Shown: piece by piece, positions 16,731 to 25,799 of the stretch
Layout of the letters: each line of letters opens with the position of its first letter
Numbering within the stretch: position 1 is the stretch's first letter
From: Hydrogenophaga sp.
GTDB taxonomy: Bacteria > Pseudomonadota > Gammaproteobacteria > Burkholderiales > Burkholderiaceae_C
Reading direction: 5' to 3'
Assembly (NCBI RefSeq): GCF_019635465.1
Contig: NZ_JAHBZK010000002.1
Coordinates: 124,001-188,000, forward strand
Length of the DNA stretch: 64,000 nt
The notes under the pieces: model-generated
Databases searched by the model: none
Told to the model about the DNA's origin: nothing
Seen by the model: only the letters and a program-made list of their open reading frames with translations
Made by a program: the position numbers and the translations under genes

Positions 16731-17882
16731 ATGGATTTCTCATGGTCGGCCGAGCAGGCCGAACTGCGCCAACGGGTGCGTGATCTGCTTGCCAGGGAAC
16801 TGCCGCCCGACTGGGACCACACCAGCCGCCACGGACCGGGCAGCCCCGGGCAGACCGCGTTCTCGCTCGACTTTTGCCCCCGCCTGGCTGCGGCGGGCCT
16901 GCTGGTGCCGCATTGGCCGGTGGAGTTCGGTGGCAGCGGTGCACCGCCCTGGCACCACTTCATCATTGGCGAGGAGTTGTGGGCGGCCGGCGAGCCGCGT
17001 GGCGCGCAGTACATGAACGTCAACTTCATCGGCCAGACCCTCATGCGCTTTGGCTCGCCCGAGCAGCAGCGCCGATACCTGCCGCCGATGGCAGCGGGCC
17101 AGGCGATCTGGTGCCAGGGCTTTTCCGAACCCTCGGCCGGCTCCGATCTGGCGTCTCTGCGCACGCGGGCCGAGCGCCAGGGTGACGCTTATGTGATCAA
17201 CGGCTCGAAGATCTGGACTTCGTACGCCGGCCTGGCGCAGACCTGCTTCCTGCTGGCGCGCACCGGTGGCGCCGGACGTCAGGGCATCTGCATCTTCCTG
17301 GTACCCATGGACACGCCAGGCATCACGGTCCGGGCCATTCCTTCGCTCATCGGCGAGGGTGACATCCACGAGGTCTTCTTCGACAACGTGGTGGTGCCGG
17401 CCGACTGCCGCCTGGGCGAAGAGGGCCAGGCCTGGCCCATCATCGGCTGGGCCCTGTCGCATGAGCGGGTCGGCATTGCCCGCTACGCCTTCTCACGGCG
17501 CGTGCTCGACGGCATGGTGCAGCAGCTGCAGTCGCAGGGTCGCTTCGACGATCCGGTGGTGCAGTCGCGCGCGGGCCAGGCACTGGCGGCCTGCGAGGCC
17601 GCGCGGCTGCTGGTCTATCGTGTGATCGACCAGCGCGCACAGGGGCTGCCGCCCAGCGCCGATGCCAACCTGGCGCGCACGGCGGTGATTGCGGCCGACC
17701 ACCAGGTATCGGACTTCGGTCTGAGTTTTCTGCCCGATACCTATGTGGGCAACGGCCATCCGCTGCACCTCTCGCACCACGAACGCGCCATCGCCGCCGG
17801 CATTGCGGCCGGTGCTGCGGAAATTCAGCTCAACCTGGTGGCCCACGACTTTCTCAAGCTGCCGCGCGAGGCACGGCCATGA
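16731..17882 (+). CDS. acyl-CoA dehydrogenase, long subunit of a pair
   Basis: A 383-residue flavoprotein with the acyl-CoA dehydrogenase layout: N-terminal helical domain, middle beta domain with CQGFSEPSAGSDLASLRT and GSKIWTSYA, then a C-terminal helical bundle. It removes two hydrogens from an acyl-CoA and passes electrons to ETF. The next gene overlaps it by 4 bases and encodes a shorter, diverged relative. Such side-by-side pairs form alpha2-beta2 enzymes (for example FadE28/FadE29) acting on bulky acyl-CoAs. That the pair is heteromeric here is inferred from layout and length. Confidence 0.87.
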   Translation: MDFSWSAEQAELRQRVRDLLARELPPDWDHTSRHGPGSPGQTAFSLDFCPRLAAAGLLVPHWPVEFGGSGAPPWHHFIIGEELWAAGEPRGAQYMNVNFIGQTLMRFGSPEQQRRYLPPMAAGQAIWCQGFSEPSAGSDLASLRTRAERQGDAYVINGSKIWTSYAGLAQTCFLLARTGGAGRQGICIFLVPMDTPGITVRAIPSLIGEGDIHEVFFDNVVVPADCRLGEEGQAWPIIGWALSHERVGIARYAFSRRVLDGMVQQLQSQGRFDDPVVQSRAGQALAACEAARLLVYRVIDQRAQGLPPSADANLARTAVIAADHQVSDFGLSFLPDTYVGNGHPLHLSHHERAIAAGIAAGAAEIQLNLVAHDFLKLPREARP

Positions 17883-18778
17883 ACTTCAACTTCAACGACG
17901 ACCAGCGCGCCTTGCTCGACGCGGTGGATCAGGTGGTGCAGCACCACCGCGCCCGACAACTGCAGGCTCAGCGATTCGAAGCCCTGGACGCGATCGAGGT
18001 CGACCTTGAGGCGGGTGGCTACTTCGATGCGCTCGTGACGGAAGGGCTTGGCCCGGTGGCCGCCGCAGCCATGGTGATGGCGCTGGCGCGACTGCCCTTT
18101 TGCGTCGAACTCGGTGCGTCGGCACTGCTGGCGCCCGCCTTGGGCCTGCCCAGACCCTGCGCGGTGCTGGGTGCTGATCGCAGCGCACCCGTCCGGCATC
18201 TGCCGCAGGCGACCTGTGTGGTGGCCATCGAGGCCAACGGGGTGTTCGTTGCACGACCGGGCGCGGACGATGTGCGCACCGTGGACAGCCTGTGGTCATA
18301 CCCCATGGGGGCGTTGAACAACCACGCTGCCTTGCATTGGACGAAGCTCGACGCCAATCCGGTGGACTGCCTCGACCGTTGGCGCGTGGCGATGGCGGCC
18401 GAGATTGCCGGGTGCCTGGGTGCGGCCCTCGACAGCGTGGTGCAACACGTGAGTGACCGCCGCCAGTTCGGCCGCCCCCTTGGCAGTTTGCAGGCGGTGC
18501 AGCACCGGCTGGCCCAATCGGCCGTGGCCATCGAGGGTGTGCGCTGGCTCACGCTAGCGGCTGCTGCGCAGCATGTGGGTTCGGCGCTGGCGTTGGCGCA
18601 GGCTCAATGGGTGGTGCGCTCGGTGAGCTACGACTTGCACCAGTTCATGGGCGCCATGGGCCTCACGCTTGAGCACCCGCTGCACCGCTGGACCTACCGC
18701 GCCAAGCGTCTGCAGTCGGAGCTCGGTGCCTGCGAGCAGCAATTCCGCTCCGCGGCACAGGCCGCCTGGCCTGCCTGA
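17879..18778 (+). CDS. acyl-CoA dehydrogenase, short diverged subunit
   Basis: A 299-residue relative of acyl-CoA dehydrogenases, shorter than the usual 380. The C-terminal bundle is recognisable (CLGAALDSVVQHVSDRRQFG, LGSLQAVQHRLA, LHQFMGAMGLTLEHPL), while the middle beta domain is reduced and lacks the usual substrate-loop motif. Starting inside the previous gene (ATGA overlap), it probably supplies the second subunit of a heteromeric dehydrogenase. The FAD-contacting DRRQFG motif is retained, so it is a working subunit rather than a relic. Confidence 0.82.
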   Translation: MNFNFNDDQRALLDAVDQVVQHHRARQLQAQRFEALDAIEVDLEAGGYFDALVTEGLGPVAAAAMVMALARLPFCVELGASALLAPALGLPRPCAVLGADRSAPVRHLPQATCVVAIEANGVFVARPGADDVRTVDSLWSYPMGALNNHAALHWTKLDANPVDCLDRWRVAMAAEIAGCLGAALDSVVQHVSDRRQFGRPLGSLQAVQHRLAQSAVAIEGVRWLTLAAAAQHVGSALALAQAQWVVRSVSYDLHQFMGAMGLTLEHPLHRWTYRAKRLQSELGACEQQFRSAAQAAWPA

Positions 18779-18796
18779 TCCTTTGAAAGCCATTCC

Positions 18797-20026
18797 GTGA
18801 AGCGCCTTCCCCTCACCGGTATCCGGGTTCTGGACCTCAGTCGCATCCTGGCCGCACCTTTGGCCGCCCAATCGCTTGGCGACCTGGGTGCCGAGATCAT
18901 CAAGGTCGAGCGCCCCGGGCGTGGCGACGAAGCGCGCCGCTGGGGGCCGCCTTTCCTCAAAGACCGTGACGGAAAGGACACGCGCGAGTCGCCGATGTAC
19001 CTCTCGGCCAACCGCAACAAACGCTCGATCACGATTGACCTGGCGCAGGCCGAGGGTCAGGCCCTGGTGCGGCGACTGGTGGCCTGCAGTGACGTGCTGA
19101 TCGAGAACTACAAAGTGGGTGACCTTCAGCGCTATGGACTGGACTTCACCTCTCTGCGTGAGGTGAACCCCCGTCTGGTGTATTGCTCGGTCACCGGTTT
19201 CGGTCAGACAGGCCCCTACGCTGCGCAACCTGGCTATGACACGGTGTTCCAGGCCATGAGTGGCCTCATGGCCGTCACCGGCCTGCCCGACGGGGTGCCC
19301 GGTGGTGGCCCCATGAAGACCGGGCCCAGCCTGGCCGATTTCATGGCGGGACAGTACGCCACGGCCGGCATCCTGGCCGCGCTGTACGAGCGTGACACCC
19401 ACTCGGGTGAAGGCGCTCACATTGACATCGCCCTGCTCGACAGCACCATCGCCGCGCAGTCGCACTACGTGGCCACCTACCTCGCGACCCACAACGTGCC
19501 GCCTCGGCGTGGTACGGAGGGCAATGGTGGCTTGCCGTCACAGGCCTTCGCCTGCGCCGATCGCAGCATCATCGTGATCTGCGGCAGCGAGGACCAGTAC
19601 CGCGACTTCTGCAAAGTGCTGGGTCACCCCGAGCTTGCCAGTGATCCGCGCTTTGCCACCAACAGCGATCGCCTGCGCCACCGCAGCGAACTGGCTACCA
19701 CCTTTGGCGCGCTCACCGCGCTGTGGTCGTCGGGCGATCTGCTGGCCGCGCTCAAGCGTGCAGGCATTCCCAGCGGGCCGGTCAACACCTACCCTGAGGT
19801 ATTCGCCGACCCACAAGTGCAGCACAGGGGCCTCACGATGACGGCCGACCATGCGCAGGCGGGCCCCACGCGCTTCTATGGCAGCCCGATCCGATTTGTC
19901 GGCCAGCCCGACCGCGCGCCGATGGCGCCCCCTGTGCTTGGGCAGCACACCAACGAGGTGCTGCGCGATCTGTTGCAGTTCGACCAGGCCAGCATCGATG
20001 GCTTGCGCGAGCGTCGGGTCATCTGA
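18797..20026 (+). CDS. CaiB/BaiF (class III) CoA-transferase
   Basis: A 409-residue class III CoA-transferase. The N-terminus GIRVLDLSRILAAP, the IKVERPGRGDEAR loop and the catalytic aspartate Asp181 in TGPSLADFMAG are all present, as is the late GIPSGPVNTYPE motif. The enzyme moves CoA between carboxylates (often from succinyl-CoA), so it likely activates the acid imported by this operon. It starts with GTG at 18797; the preceding ribosome site is weak. It lies 18 bases after the dehydrogenase pair and 12 before the hydratase. Confidence 0.9.
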   Translation: MKRLPLTGIRVLDLSRILAAPLAAQSLGDLGAEIIKVERPGRGDEARRWGPPFLKDRDGKDTRESPMYLSANRNKRSITIDLAQAEGQALVRRLVACSDVLIENYKVGDLQRYGLDFTSLREVNPRLVYCSVTGFGQTGPYAAQPGYDTVFQAMSGLMAVTGLPDGVPGGGPMKTGPSLADFMAGQYATAGILAALYERDTHSGEGAHIDIALLDSTIAAQSHYVATYLATHNVPPRRGTEGNGGLPSQAFACADRSIIVICGSEDQYRDFCKVLGHPELASDPRFATNSDRLRHRSELATTFGALTALWSSGDLLAALKRAGIPSGPVNTYPEVFADPQVQHRGLTMTADHAQAGPTRFYGSPIRFVGQPDRAPMAPPVLGQHTNEVLRDLLQFDQASIDGLRERRVI

Positions 20027-20038
20027 GGGGCACATCGC

Positions 20039-20848
20039 ATGGCTGCCTACGAAACCCTGACGGTCGAAGTTGAAGGAGGCGTGGCCCGCCTCACGCTCAA
20101 CCGCCCCGAGGTGATGAACGCGATCAACCGGCAGATGGCGGCCGAACTCACCGATGCGCTGCACATGCTGGGTACTCGCGACGATGTGCGGGTGGTGGTG
20201 CTGCAGGGCGCGGGTGGCAACTTCTGTGCCGGCGGCGACGTGCGTGGCATGCGCGATGCCGGACCACGCAGCAGCGACGAAGCGCGCGAAGGCATGGCCT
20301 TGTACCGCCGCATGACCGAGGCCCTGCATGGCCTTGAATGTCCGGTCATTGCAGCGGCCGACGGGGTGGCTTTCGGCGCCGGCTTCAGTCTGTTGTTGCT
20401 CGCCGATCTGGTGCTGCTTGGCGAGCGCGCGCGACTGAGCATGGTCTTTGGCCGCGTCGGGCTGATCCCGGACTGTGGAGCGCTGCACACATTGCCTCGG
20501 GTGGTGGGCCTGCAGCGTGCCAAGGAACTGGTGTTCTCTGCACGCGAACTCGACGCGAGGGAAGCCGTTGCGCTGGGCGTCGCACTGGAGGTGCTGCCGG
20601 GCAACGAACTCCTGCCACGCGCCATGGCCATGGCCGCCGCACTCGGTCAGGCATCGCCGTTGGCGCTGGCACTGGCCAAGCGCGGCCTGGATGACGCCTT
20701 CGACATCGACCTTGGTGAGGCCATGGCACGCGAAGCCAATGGCCAGGCCCTGGCCCTGGGCAGTGCCTGGCACCGCGAAGCCGTGCGCCGATTCCTGGCC
20801 AAGGAGTCGCCGAGCTTTCGCTGGCCGCCCTCCAGACGCAGCGATTGA
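20039..20848 (+). CDS. enoyl-CoA hydratase/isomerase family protein
   Basis: A 269-residue crotonase-fold protein: LNRPEVMNAIN at the N-terminus, the oxyanion-hole loop GGNFCAGGDVRGMR and a second GVAFGAGFSLLLLADL. It would hydrate or isomerise the unsaturated acyl-CoA made by the upstream dehydrogenase. In the GRVGLIPDCG segment the second catalytic glutamate of hydratases is replaced by Asp, so an isomerase or other crotonase reaction is possible. It is the last gene of the operon, ending 9 bases from a converging LysR gene. Confidence 0.87.
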   Translation: MAAYETLTVEVEGGVARLTLNRPEVMNAINRQMAAELTDALHMLGTRDDVRVVVLQGAGGNFCAGGDVRGMRDAGPRSSDEAREGMALYRRMTEALHGLECPVIAAADGVAFGAGFSLLLLADLVLLGERARLSMVFGRVGLIPDCGALHTLPRVVGLQRAKELVFSARELDAREAVALGVALEVLPGNELLPRAMAMAAALGQASPLALALAKRGLDDAFDIDLGEAMAREANGQALALGSAWHREAVRRFLAKESPSFRWPPSRRSD

Positions 20849-20850
20849 TC

Positions 20851-20867
20851 CCGGCGTTCAGCGCCGG
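20851..20867. terminator. short hairpin at convergent gene ends
   Basis: CCGGCG-TTCAG-CGCCGG is a perfect 6-bp stem overlapping the stop codon of the LysR gene and lying 2 bases after the stop of the hydratase. There is no T run, so any terminator role is unproven. Confidence 0.35.
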
Positions 20868-21775
20868 AACAGCCGGTGCACCTGCTCGCGAATCCACACC
20901 TGCGCCGGGTCGTTGGCGGTGCTGCTGTGCCACACCAGGCGCACTTCGTAGTCGGGTGAGGTGCCTTCGGGCAGTTCCCACACGCGCATGTCCAGGCGCT
21001 GACTGAGGATCTCGGCGTACATCTGCGGCACGATGGTCAGCAGGTCGGTGTTGAGCGCGAGGTCGGGCAGGGCGCCGAAGTGGCGCGCACGCAGCACGAT
21101 GCGGTCTGACAGCTTCAGCCGCACCAGCGTCTTCTCCACGCTGCCGTGAAAGGTGGCGGTGGGCGAAGCCACCACGATGGAGGCCTGCGACAGTTGATCG
21201 GGCGTCAGGCGCGCCGTCACGCGGCCGCTGGCCGGTCGCCAGTGCGCCGAGCTCATGGCCACGTAGTGCTCGCAGAACAGCAGCTCGGTGCGGATGCCGC
21301 GCTGGCGCGGGTTGAGGATGCCGATGGCGAAGTCGATCTCGCGCGCTTCGAGCGCTCCGGGCAGGTCTTCGGCGGCCACGGCCACATTGGCCAGCCGGGC
21401 GTGCGGCGCGTGCGTGCGCAGGGCCGTGGCCAGCGCGGGCAGAAACATCATCTCGCCCAGGTCGGACAGCGAGGTGCGCCAGCGCGCTTCGCTGTGCGCG
21501 GGGTCGAAGGCCTCGCGCGCGCTCATGGTCGATTCGAGCCGGTGCAGCAGATCGGTCACCTCGGGCGCCAGGCGCTCGCAGGCGCGGGTGGACTTGAGGC
21601 CGTCGGGCGTGCGCACGAACAGCTCGTCGTTGAGGTGGCGGCGCAGCCGTGCCAGCGCGCTGCTGGTGGCCAACTGCGACAGCGACAAGGCCTTGCCGGC
21701 GGCGGTGACCGAGCCCGTGCGGTGGATGGCCGCCAGCACGCGCAGCAGGTTCAGGTCGAGTTGGCGGAAGTTCAT
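20858..21775 (-). CDS. LysR-family regulator, divergent from the oxidoreductase operon
   Basis: A 305-residue LysR regulator. The winged helix starts at once (MNFRQLDLNLLRV) with the recognition helix in GKALSLSQLATSSALARL; the effector domain follows from about residue 95. The start at 21775 is chosen by the standard LysR N-terminus; a longer frame up to 21955 would translate the repeat-rich gap. The gene faces indolepyruvate oxidoreductase and TRAP genes at 22003 and is the likely regulator of that operon. Confidence 0.87.
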   Translation of the reverse strand: MNFRQLDLNLLRVLAAIHRTGSVTAAGKALSLSQLATSSALARLRRHLNDELFVRTPDGLKSTRACERLAPEVTDLLHRLESTMSAREAFDPAHSEARWRTSLSDLGEMMFLPALATALRTHAPHARLANVAVAAEDLPGALEAREIDFAIGILNPRQRGIRTELLFCEHYVAMSSAHWRPASGRVTARLTPDQLSQASIVVASPTATFHGSVEKTLVRLKLSDRIVLRARHFGALPDLALNTDLLTIVPQMYAEILSQRLDMRVWELPEGTSPDYEVRLVWHSSTANDPAQVWIREQVHRLFRR

Positions 21776-21809
21776 CTTTGTCGGACGTTGTGCGTTCGGC
21801 GTTCGGCGG

Positions 21810-21865
21810 GTTGAGCGTCGTGGCTCAACGCTCAACGCAAAACGCTCAACCCTCAACGCAAAACG
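21810..21865. repeat. heptamer repeat array upstream of the LysR gene
   Basis: GCTCAAC occurs at 21823, 21830 and 21844, with a CCTCAAC variant at 21851 and the inverse GTTGAGC at 21810-21816. The 14-mer CTCAACGCAAAACG is duplicated exactly at 21831-21844 and 21852-21865, 21 bases apart. It lies in the gap between divergent genes and could be regulatory or simple slippage-prone repeat. Confidence 0.5.
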
Positions 21866-22002
21866 GCCCCCAAGCATATCCACACCGTGGATGTTCGACA
21901 TCGACACATTCCATTGGACAGATGCGCGGCGGCTCCCTACATTCGCCCGACCCACCGGCTCGACCCCAGGAAGCCGGACACCTCACGACAGTGGAGACAA
22001 CC

Positions 22003-24150
22003 GTGGAACGCTCTTTCCACCGCGAAATCGAGGCCCTCAAGCTGGGCCAGGGCGAGACCTTCCATGGCGAAGGCATCCTGGCCGTGACCAAGGCGCTGCT
22101 GCAGTCCGGCGTGACCTACGTCGGCGGCTACCAGGGCTCACCCATCACCCACCTGCTCGACGTGATGGTGCAGGCGCGCGACTACATGGACGAACTCGGC
22201 GTGCACGTCGAGGCCTGCACCAACGAAAGCTCGGCCGCCGCCATGCTGGCCGCGTCCATCATGTACCCGGTGCGCGGTGCCGTGACCTGGAAGTCGGTGG
22301 TCGGCACCAACGTGGCCTCCGATGCGCTGTCCAACCTGGCCTCGCCGGGCGTGATGGGCGGCGCGCTGATCGTGGTGGGTGAGGACTACGGCGAGGGCGC
22401 CAGCGTCATCCAGGAGCGCACCCACGCCTTTGCCATGAAGTCCGCGCTGTGGCTCATGGACCCGCGCCCCGACCTGCCCACCATCGTGCGCATGGTCGAG
22501 CAGTCCTTCGCGCTGTCGGAGGCATCGAACACGCCGGTGATGATGGAGCTGCGCATCCGCGCCTGCCACGTGCGCGGCAGCTTCGATGCGTCGGACAACG
22601 TGGCGCCGGCCATCTCCACGCGCCAGTTGCAGGCGGCGCCCGCGGCCTTCAGCTACGACCGGTTGTCGCACCCGCCCGCCACCTTCAAGCACGAGAAGCT
22701 CAAGTACGAAGTGCGCATGCCGGCGGCGCGCCGCTTCATCGTCGATGCGGGCCTCAACGAGACGCTGCCGGGCCGCCATGCGGATGTCGGCATCATCGTG
22801 CAGGGCGGCCTCACCAACACCGCCTTGCGCGCGCTGCAACTGGCCGGCCTGGCCGACGGCGACGGCCGCACCGACGTGCCGATGCTGGTGCTCAACGTGG
22901 TCTACCCGCTGGTGCCCGACCAGATCGCCGATTTCTGTCGCGACAAGCGCGCCGTGCTGGTGATGGAAGAAGGCCAGCCCGACTACATCGAGCAGGAGAT
23001 CAACGCCCACCTGCGCCGCGCCGGCGTGACCACCGTTCTGCACGGCAAGGACCTGCTGCCCATGGGCGGCGAGTACACCGCTGAGGTCATGCTGCAGGGG
23101 CTGGAGCGTTTCGTGGCCGAGCACCTGCCGCAGGCCAGCGCCGAGCCCGCGCGCGCCATCGGCGCCGAGCTGGCGCAGCTGCGCCGCGAAGCCGCCGAGG
23201 CCCTGGGGGGCGCGGTGCCGCCGCGCCCGCCCAACTTCTGCGTCGGCTGCCCCGAACGCCCGGTGTTCGCCGCGCTCAAGCTGGTGCAGCGCGAGACCGG
23301 GCGGCTGCACATCTCGGCCGACATCGGCTGTCACTCCTTTGCCACCTTCGAGCCGTTCTCGTTCGGCCAGTCCATCCTGGGCTATGGCATGAGCATGGCC
23401 TCCAGCGCTGCGGTGAAGAACTTCTCGGCTCAGCGGCCGGTGGCCATCATGGGCGACGGCGGCTTCTGGCACAACGGCCTGCTCTCGGGCGTGAGCTCGG
23501 CTCTGCTCAACCAGGGCGACGGTGTGCTGGTGATCATGAAGAACGGCTACACCTCGGCCACCGGCACGCAGGAGACCATCTCCACGCCGGCGCAGCAGGC
23601 CAAGCAACTGGCCGAAGGTGGCAGCGCCACCGCCAGCGAAACCACCATCGAGGACACGCTCAAGGGCATGGGCGTGAAGTGGATCCGCACCGTGCACAAC
23701 TACCACGTCTCGCGCGTGCGCGACGTGTTGCGCGAGGCGGTGCGCTCGCCTTTCCCCGGCCTGAAGGTGGTGGTGGCCGAAGGCGAATGCCAGCTGGAGC
23801 GCCAGCGCCGCCTGCGCCCCATCCGCGCCGAGCGGCTCAAGCGCGGCCTGCGCAGCGTGCGCGTGCGCTACGGCGTGGACGAAGACACCTGCACCGGCGA
23901 TCACTCCTGCATCCGCCTCTCGGGCTGCCCCACGCTCACCGTCAAGGCCTCGTCCGATCCGCTGCGGCGCGAGCCGGTGGCGCACGTCACCAACGGCTGT
24001 GTCGGTTGCGGCCTGTGCGGCGAGGTGGCCGACGCCGCGGTGCTGTGCCCGTCGTTTCACCAGATCGAGGTGATCGCCAACCCCTCGTGGTGGGATCGGC
24101 TCACCGACCGCCTCAACCGCTTCTTCATTGGTCTGCTGCAACCGGCATGA
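22003..24150 (+). CDS. indolepyruvate ferredoxin oxidoreductase, alpha (IorA-like) subunit
   Basis: A 715-residue 2-oxoacid oxidoreductase subunit. Order: pyrimidine-binding domain (TYVGGYQGSPITHLLDVM, EACTNESSAA), a middle CoA/transferase-like region, the cysteine motif NFCVGCPERPVF, the ThDP-binding domain (IMGDGGFWHNGLLSG, MKNGYTSATG) and a C-terminal ferredoxin-like part with DTCTGDHSCIRLSGCP (about 628) and NGCVGCGLCG (about 665). The enzyme oxidatively decarboxylates arylpyruvates or related 2-oxoacids to acyl-CoA. Start GTG at 22003 has GGAGA upstream. The first cluster motif has C-x5-C-x5-C spacing rather than the usual CxxC. It is coupled to the beta subunit by an ATGA overlap. Confidence 0.88.
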   Translation: MERSFHREIEALKLGQGETFHGEGILAVTKALLQSGVTYVGGYQGSPITHLLDVMVQARDYMDELGVHVEACTNESSAAAMLAASIMYPVRGAVTWKSVVGTNVASDALSNLASPGVMGGALIVVGEDYGEGASVIQERTHAFAMKSALWLMDPRPDLPTIVRMVEQSFALSEASNTPVMMELRIRACHVRGSFDASDNVAPAISTRQLQAAPAAFSYDRLSHPPATFKHEKLKYEVRMPAARRFIVDAGLNETLPGRHADVGIIVQGGLTNTALRALQLAGLADGDGRTDVPMLVLNVVYPLVPDQIADFCRDKRAVLVMEEGQPDYIEQEINAHLRRAGVTTVLHGKDLLPMGGEYTAEVMLQGLERFVAEHLPQASAEPARAIGAELAQLRREAAEALGGAVPPRPPNFCVGCPERPVFAALKLVQRETGRLHISADIGCHSFATFEPFSFGQSILGYGMSMASSAAVKNFSAQRPVAIMGDGGFWHNGLLSGVSSALLNQGDGVLVIMKNGYTSATGTQETISTPAQQAKQLAEGGSATASETTIEDTLKGMGVKWIRTVHNYHVSRVRDVLREAVRSPFPGLKVVVAEGECQLERQRRLRPIRAERLKRGLRSVRVRYGVDEDTCTGDHSCIRLSGCPTLTVKASSDPLRREPVAHVTNGCVGCGLCGEVADAAVLCPSFHQIEVIANPSWWDRLTDRLNRFFIGLLQPA

Positions 24151-25745
24151 CCCACGCCGCTCCGCCCATGCCCACCTCCGCTTCTCCCTTCACCCTGCTC
24201 ATCGCCGCGCTCGGCGGCGAGGGCGGTGGCGTGCTCGCCGACTGGATCGTCGAGTGCGCGCAGCGCCAGGGCCTGCCGGTGCAGGCCACCTCGGTGCCCG
24301 GCGTGGCCCAGCGCACCGGCGCCACCAGTTACTACATCGAACTGCAGCGCGAACCCTCACCGGGCGCGAAGCCAGTGTTCGCCCTGTCGCCGGTGCCGGG
24401 CAACGTTGACGTGCTGGTGGCCAGCGAACTGCTGGAGGCGGCCCGCATGGTCGAGCGCGGTTTCGTCAATGGCCGCACCACGCTGGTGGCGTCCACCCAC
24501 CGCGTCTACACGACGGTCGAGAAGATGCACATGGCCGACGGCCGCCACGACCCGCAACGCCTGATCGGCGCGGCGCGCGCACTGGCCGCCCGCGCGGTGC
24601 TGTTCGACATGGACACCCTCACGCGCCGCCACGGCACGGTGGTGTCGGCGGTGATGTTCGGCGCGCTGGCCGGCGCCGGCGTGCTGCCCTGGTCGCGCGA
24701 AGTCTGCGAGGCTGTGATCCAGGCCTCGGGCCGCGGCGTGCAGGCCAGCCTGGCGGGTTTCGGTGCTGCTTTCGATGCGGCGCAGGCCGGTCAAAGCGTG
24801 GACGCCGAAGCCGCCGCCACCCTGCAGGCCGCCGAGTTGCCCGAGGACCTGCGCAGCGCCTGGGCGGGCCGGCTGAGCACCTGGCCCGAGGCGGTTCAAC
24901 GCCTGGCCGCGCACGGCGCGCTGCGTTGCCTGGACTACCAGAACCGCGCGCACGCCGAGCACTTTCTTCAGCGCGTGGACGCCCTGGTGGGCGCCTGCGT
25001 GCCCGGTGCCGAGGCCGCGCGCGACGAGGCGGTGCGGCACCTGGCGCTGTGGATGTGCTACGAGGACGTGATCCGCGTGGCCGACCTCAAGAGCCGGGCC
25101 GCGCGCTTTGCGCGGGTGCGCCGCGAGGCCGAGGCGCGCGACGGCGAGATCGTGCGCATCACCGAACACTTCAAACCCGGCCCCGACGAGGTGGCGGCGG
25201 TGCTGCCGCGCGCGCTGGGCGCCTGGCTGGTCGGCGTGGCCGAGCGGCGCGGCTGGATGGGGCGCGCCCACGTTGGCCTGCACATTCGCACCAGCAGCGT
25301 GTGGGGCTTCCTGATGCTGCGCACGCTGGCCTGGCTGCGCCCCTTGCGCCCGCGTTCGCTGCGCTATGCGCAGGAGGACGCGGCCCAGTACAGCTGGCTG
25401 GAGGCCATGGTGCGGCTGATGCCGGTCGCACCGCGCCTGGCCGCCAGCGTGGCCGGCCTGCCGCAGGTGCTCAAGGGCTATGGCGAGACGCAGGCGCGTG
25501 GCCGCCAGAACCACGCCCGCCTGTGGGCCGAGCACGTCGCGCCCGCGCTGGCCCACCTGAACGCCATTGATGACGGCGCCGCGGCATTGGCCTTCGAGCA
25601 GGCCTTGCGCAGCACGCTGGCCGACCCCGAAGGCACGCTCAACACCGCGCACGCCCACCGCTCGGGCGGCGCACAGCCCGTGTTCTGGGCGCCGCGCGCC
25701 ACGGCCACCGGCGCCACGTCTTCCCCTGTTCCCCCCGCCACGTAA
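24147..25745 (+). CDS. indolepyruvate oxidoreductase beta subunit fused to a DUF6537-type region
   Basis: A 532-residue protein. The first 200 residues are the gamma/beta domain of 2-oxoacid oxidoreductases (LGGEGGGVLADWIVECAQ, VPGVAQRTGATSYYIEL). The remaining 300 residues form a helical extension of the DUF6537 type, found fused to IorB in many proteobacteria. The beta subunit completes the CoA-dependent half reaction with the alpha subunit just upstream. ATG at 24147 overlaps the alpha stop. A TRAP transporter follows, so the 2-oxoacid or its precursor is probably imported. Confidence 0.85.
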   Translation: MTHAAPPMPTSASPFTLLIAALGGEGGGVLADWIVECAQRQGLPVQATSVPGVAQRTGATSYYIELQREPSPGAKPVFALSPVPGNVDVLVASELLEAARMVERGFVNGRTTLVASTHRVYTTVEKMHMADGRHDPQRLIGAARALAARAVLFDMDTLTRRHGTVVSAVMFGALAGAGVLPWSREVCEAVIQASGRGVQASLAGFGAAFDAAQAGQSVDAEAAATLQAAELPEDLRSAWAGRLSTWPEAVQRLAAHGALRCLDYQNRAHAEHFLQRVDALVGACVPGAEAARDEAVRHLALWMCYEDVIRVADLKSRAARFARVRREAEARDGEIVRITEHFKPGPDEVAAVLPRALGAWLVGVAERRGWMGRAHVGLHIRTSSVWGFLMLRTLAWLRPLRPRSLRYAQEDAAQYSWLEAMVRLMPVAPRLAASVAGLPQVLKGYGETQARGRQNHARLWAEHVAPALAHLNAIDDGAAALAFEQALRSTLADPEGTLNTAHAHRSGGAQPVFWAPRATATGATSSPVPPAT

Positions 25746-25799
25746 GCCGCGTGGCCTGTGCTTCGTTCCCGCCCACAACCACCTGAAGGAGACAACACC

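Noticed and set aside
21810-21865. Possible CRISPR-like repeat array
   Set aside because: The repeats are 7-14 bases with no regular unique spacers and no cas genes in the window.
22138-24141. A minus-strand frame of 667 codons opposite the oxidoreductase alpha subunit
   Set aside because: Shadow frame rich in His, Gly and Arg; the plus strand has ThDP and ferredoxin motifs at the same place.
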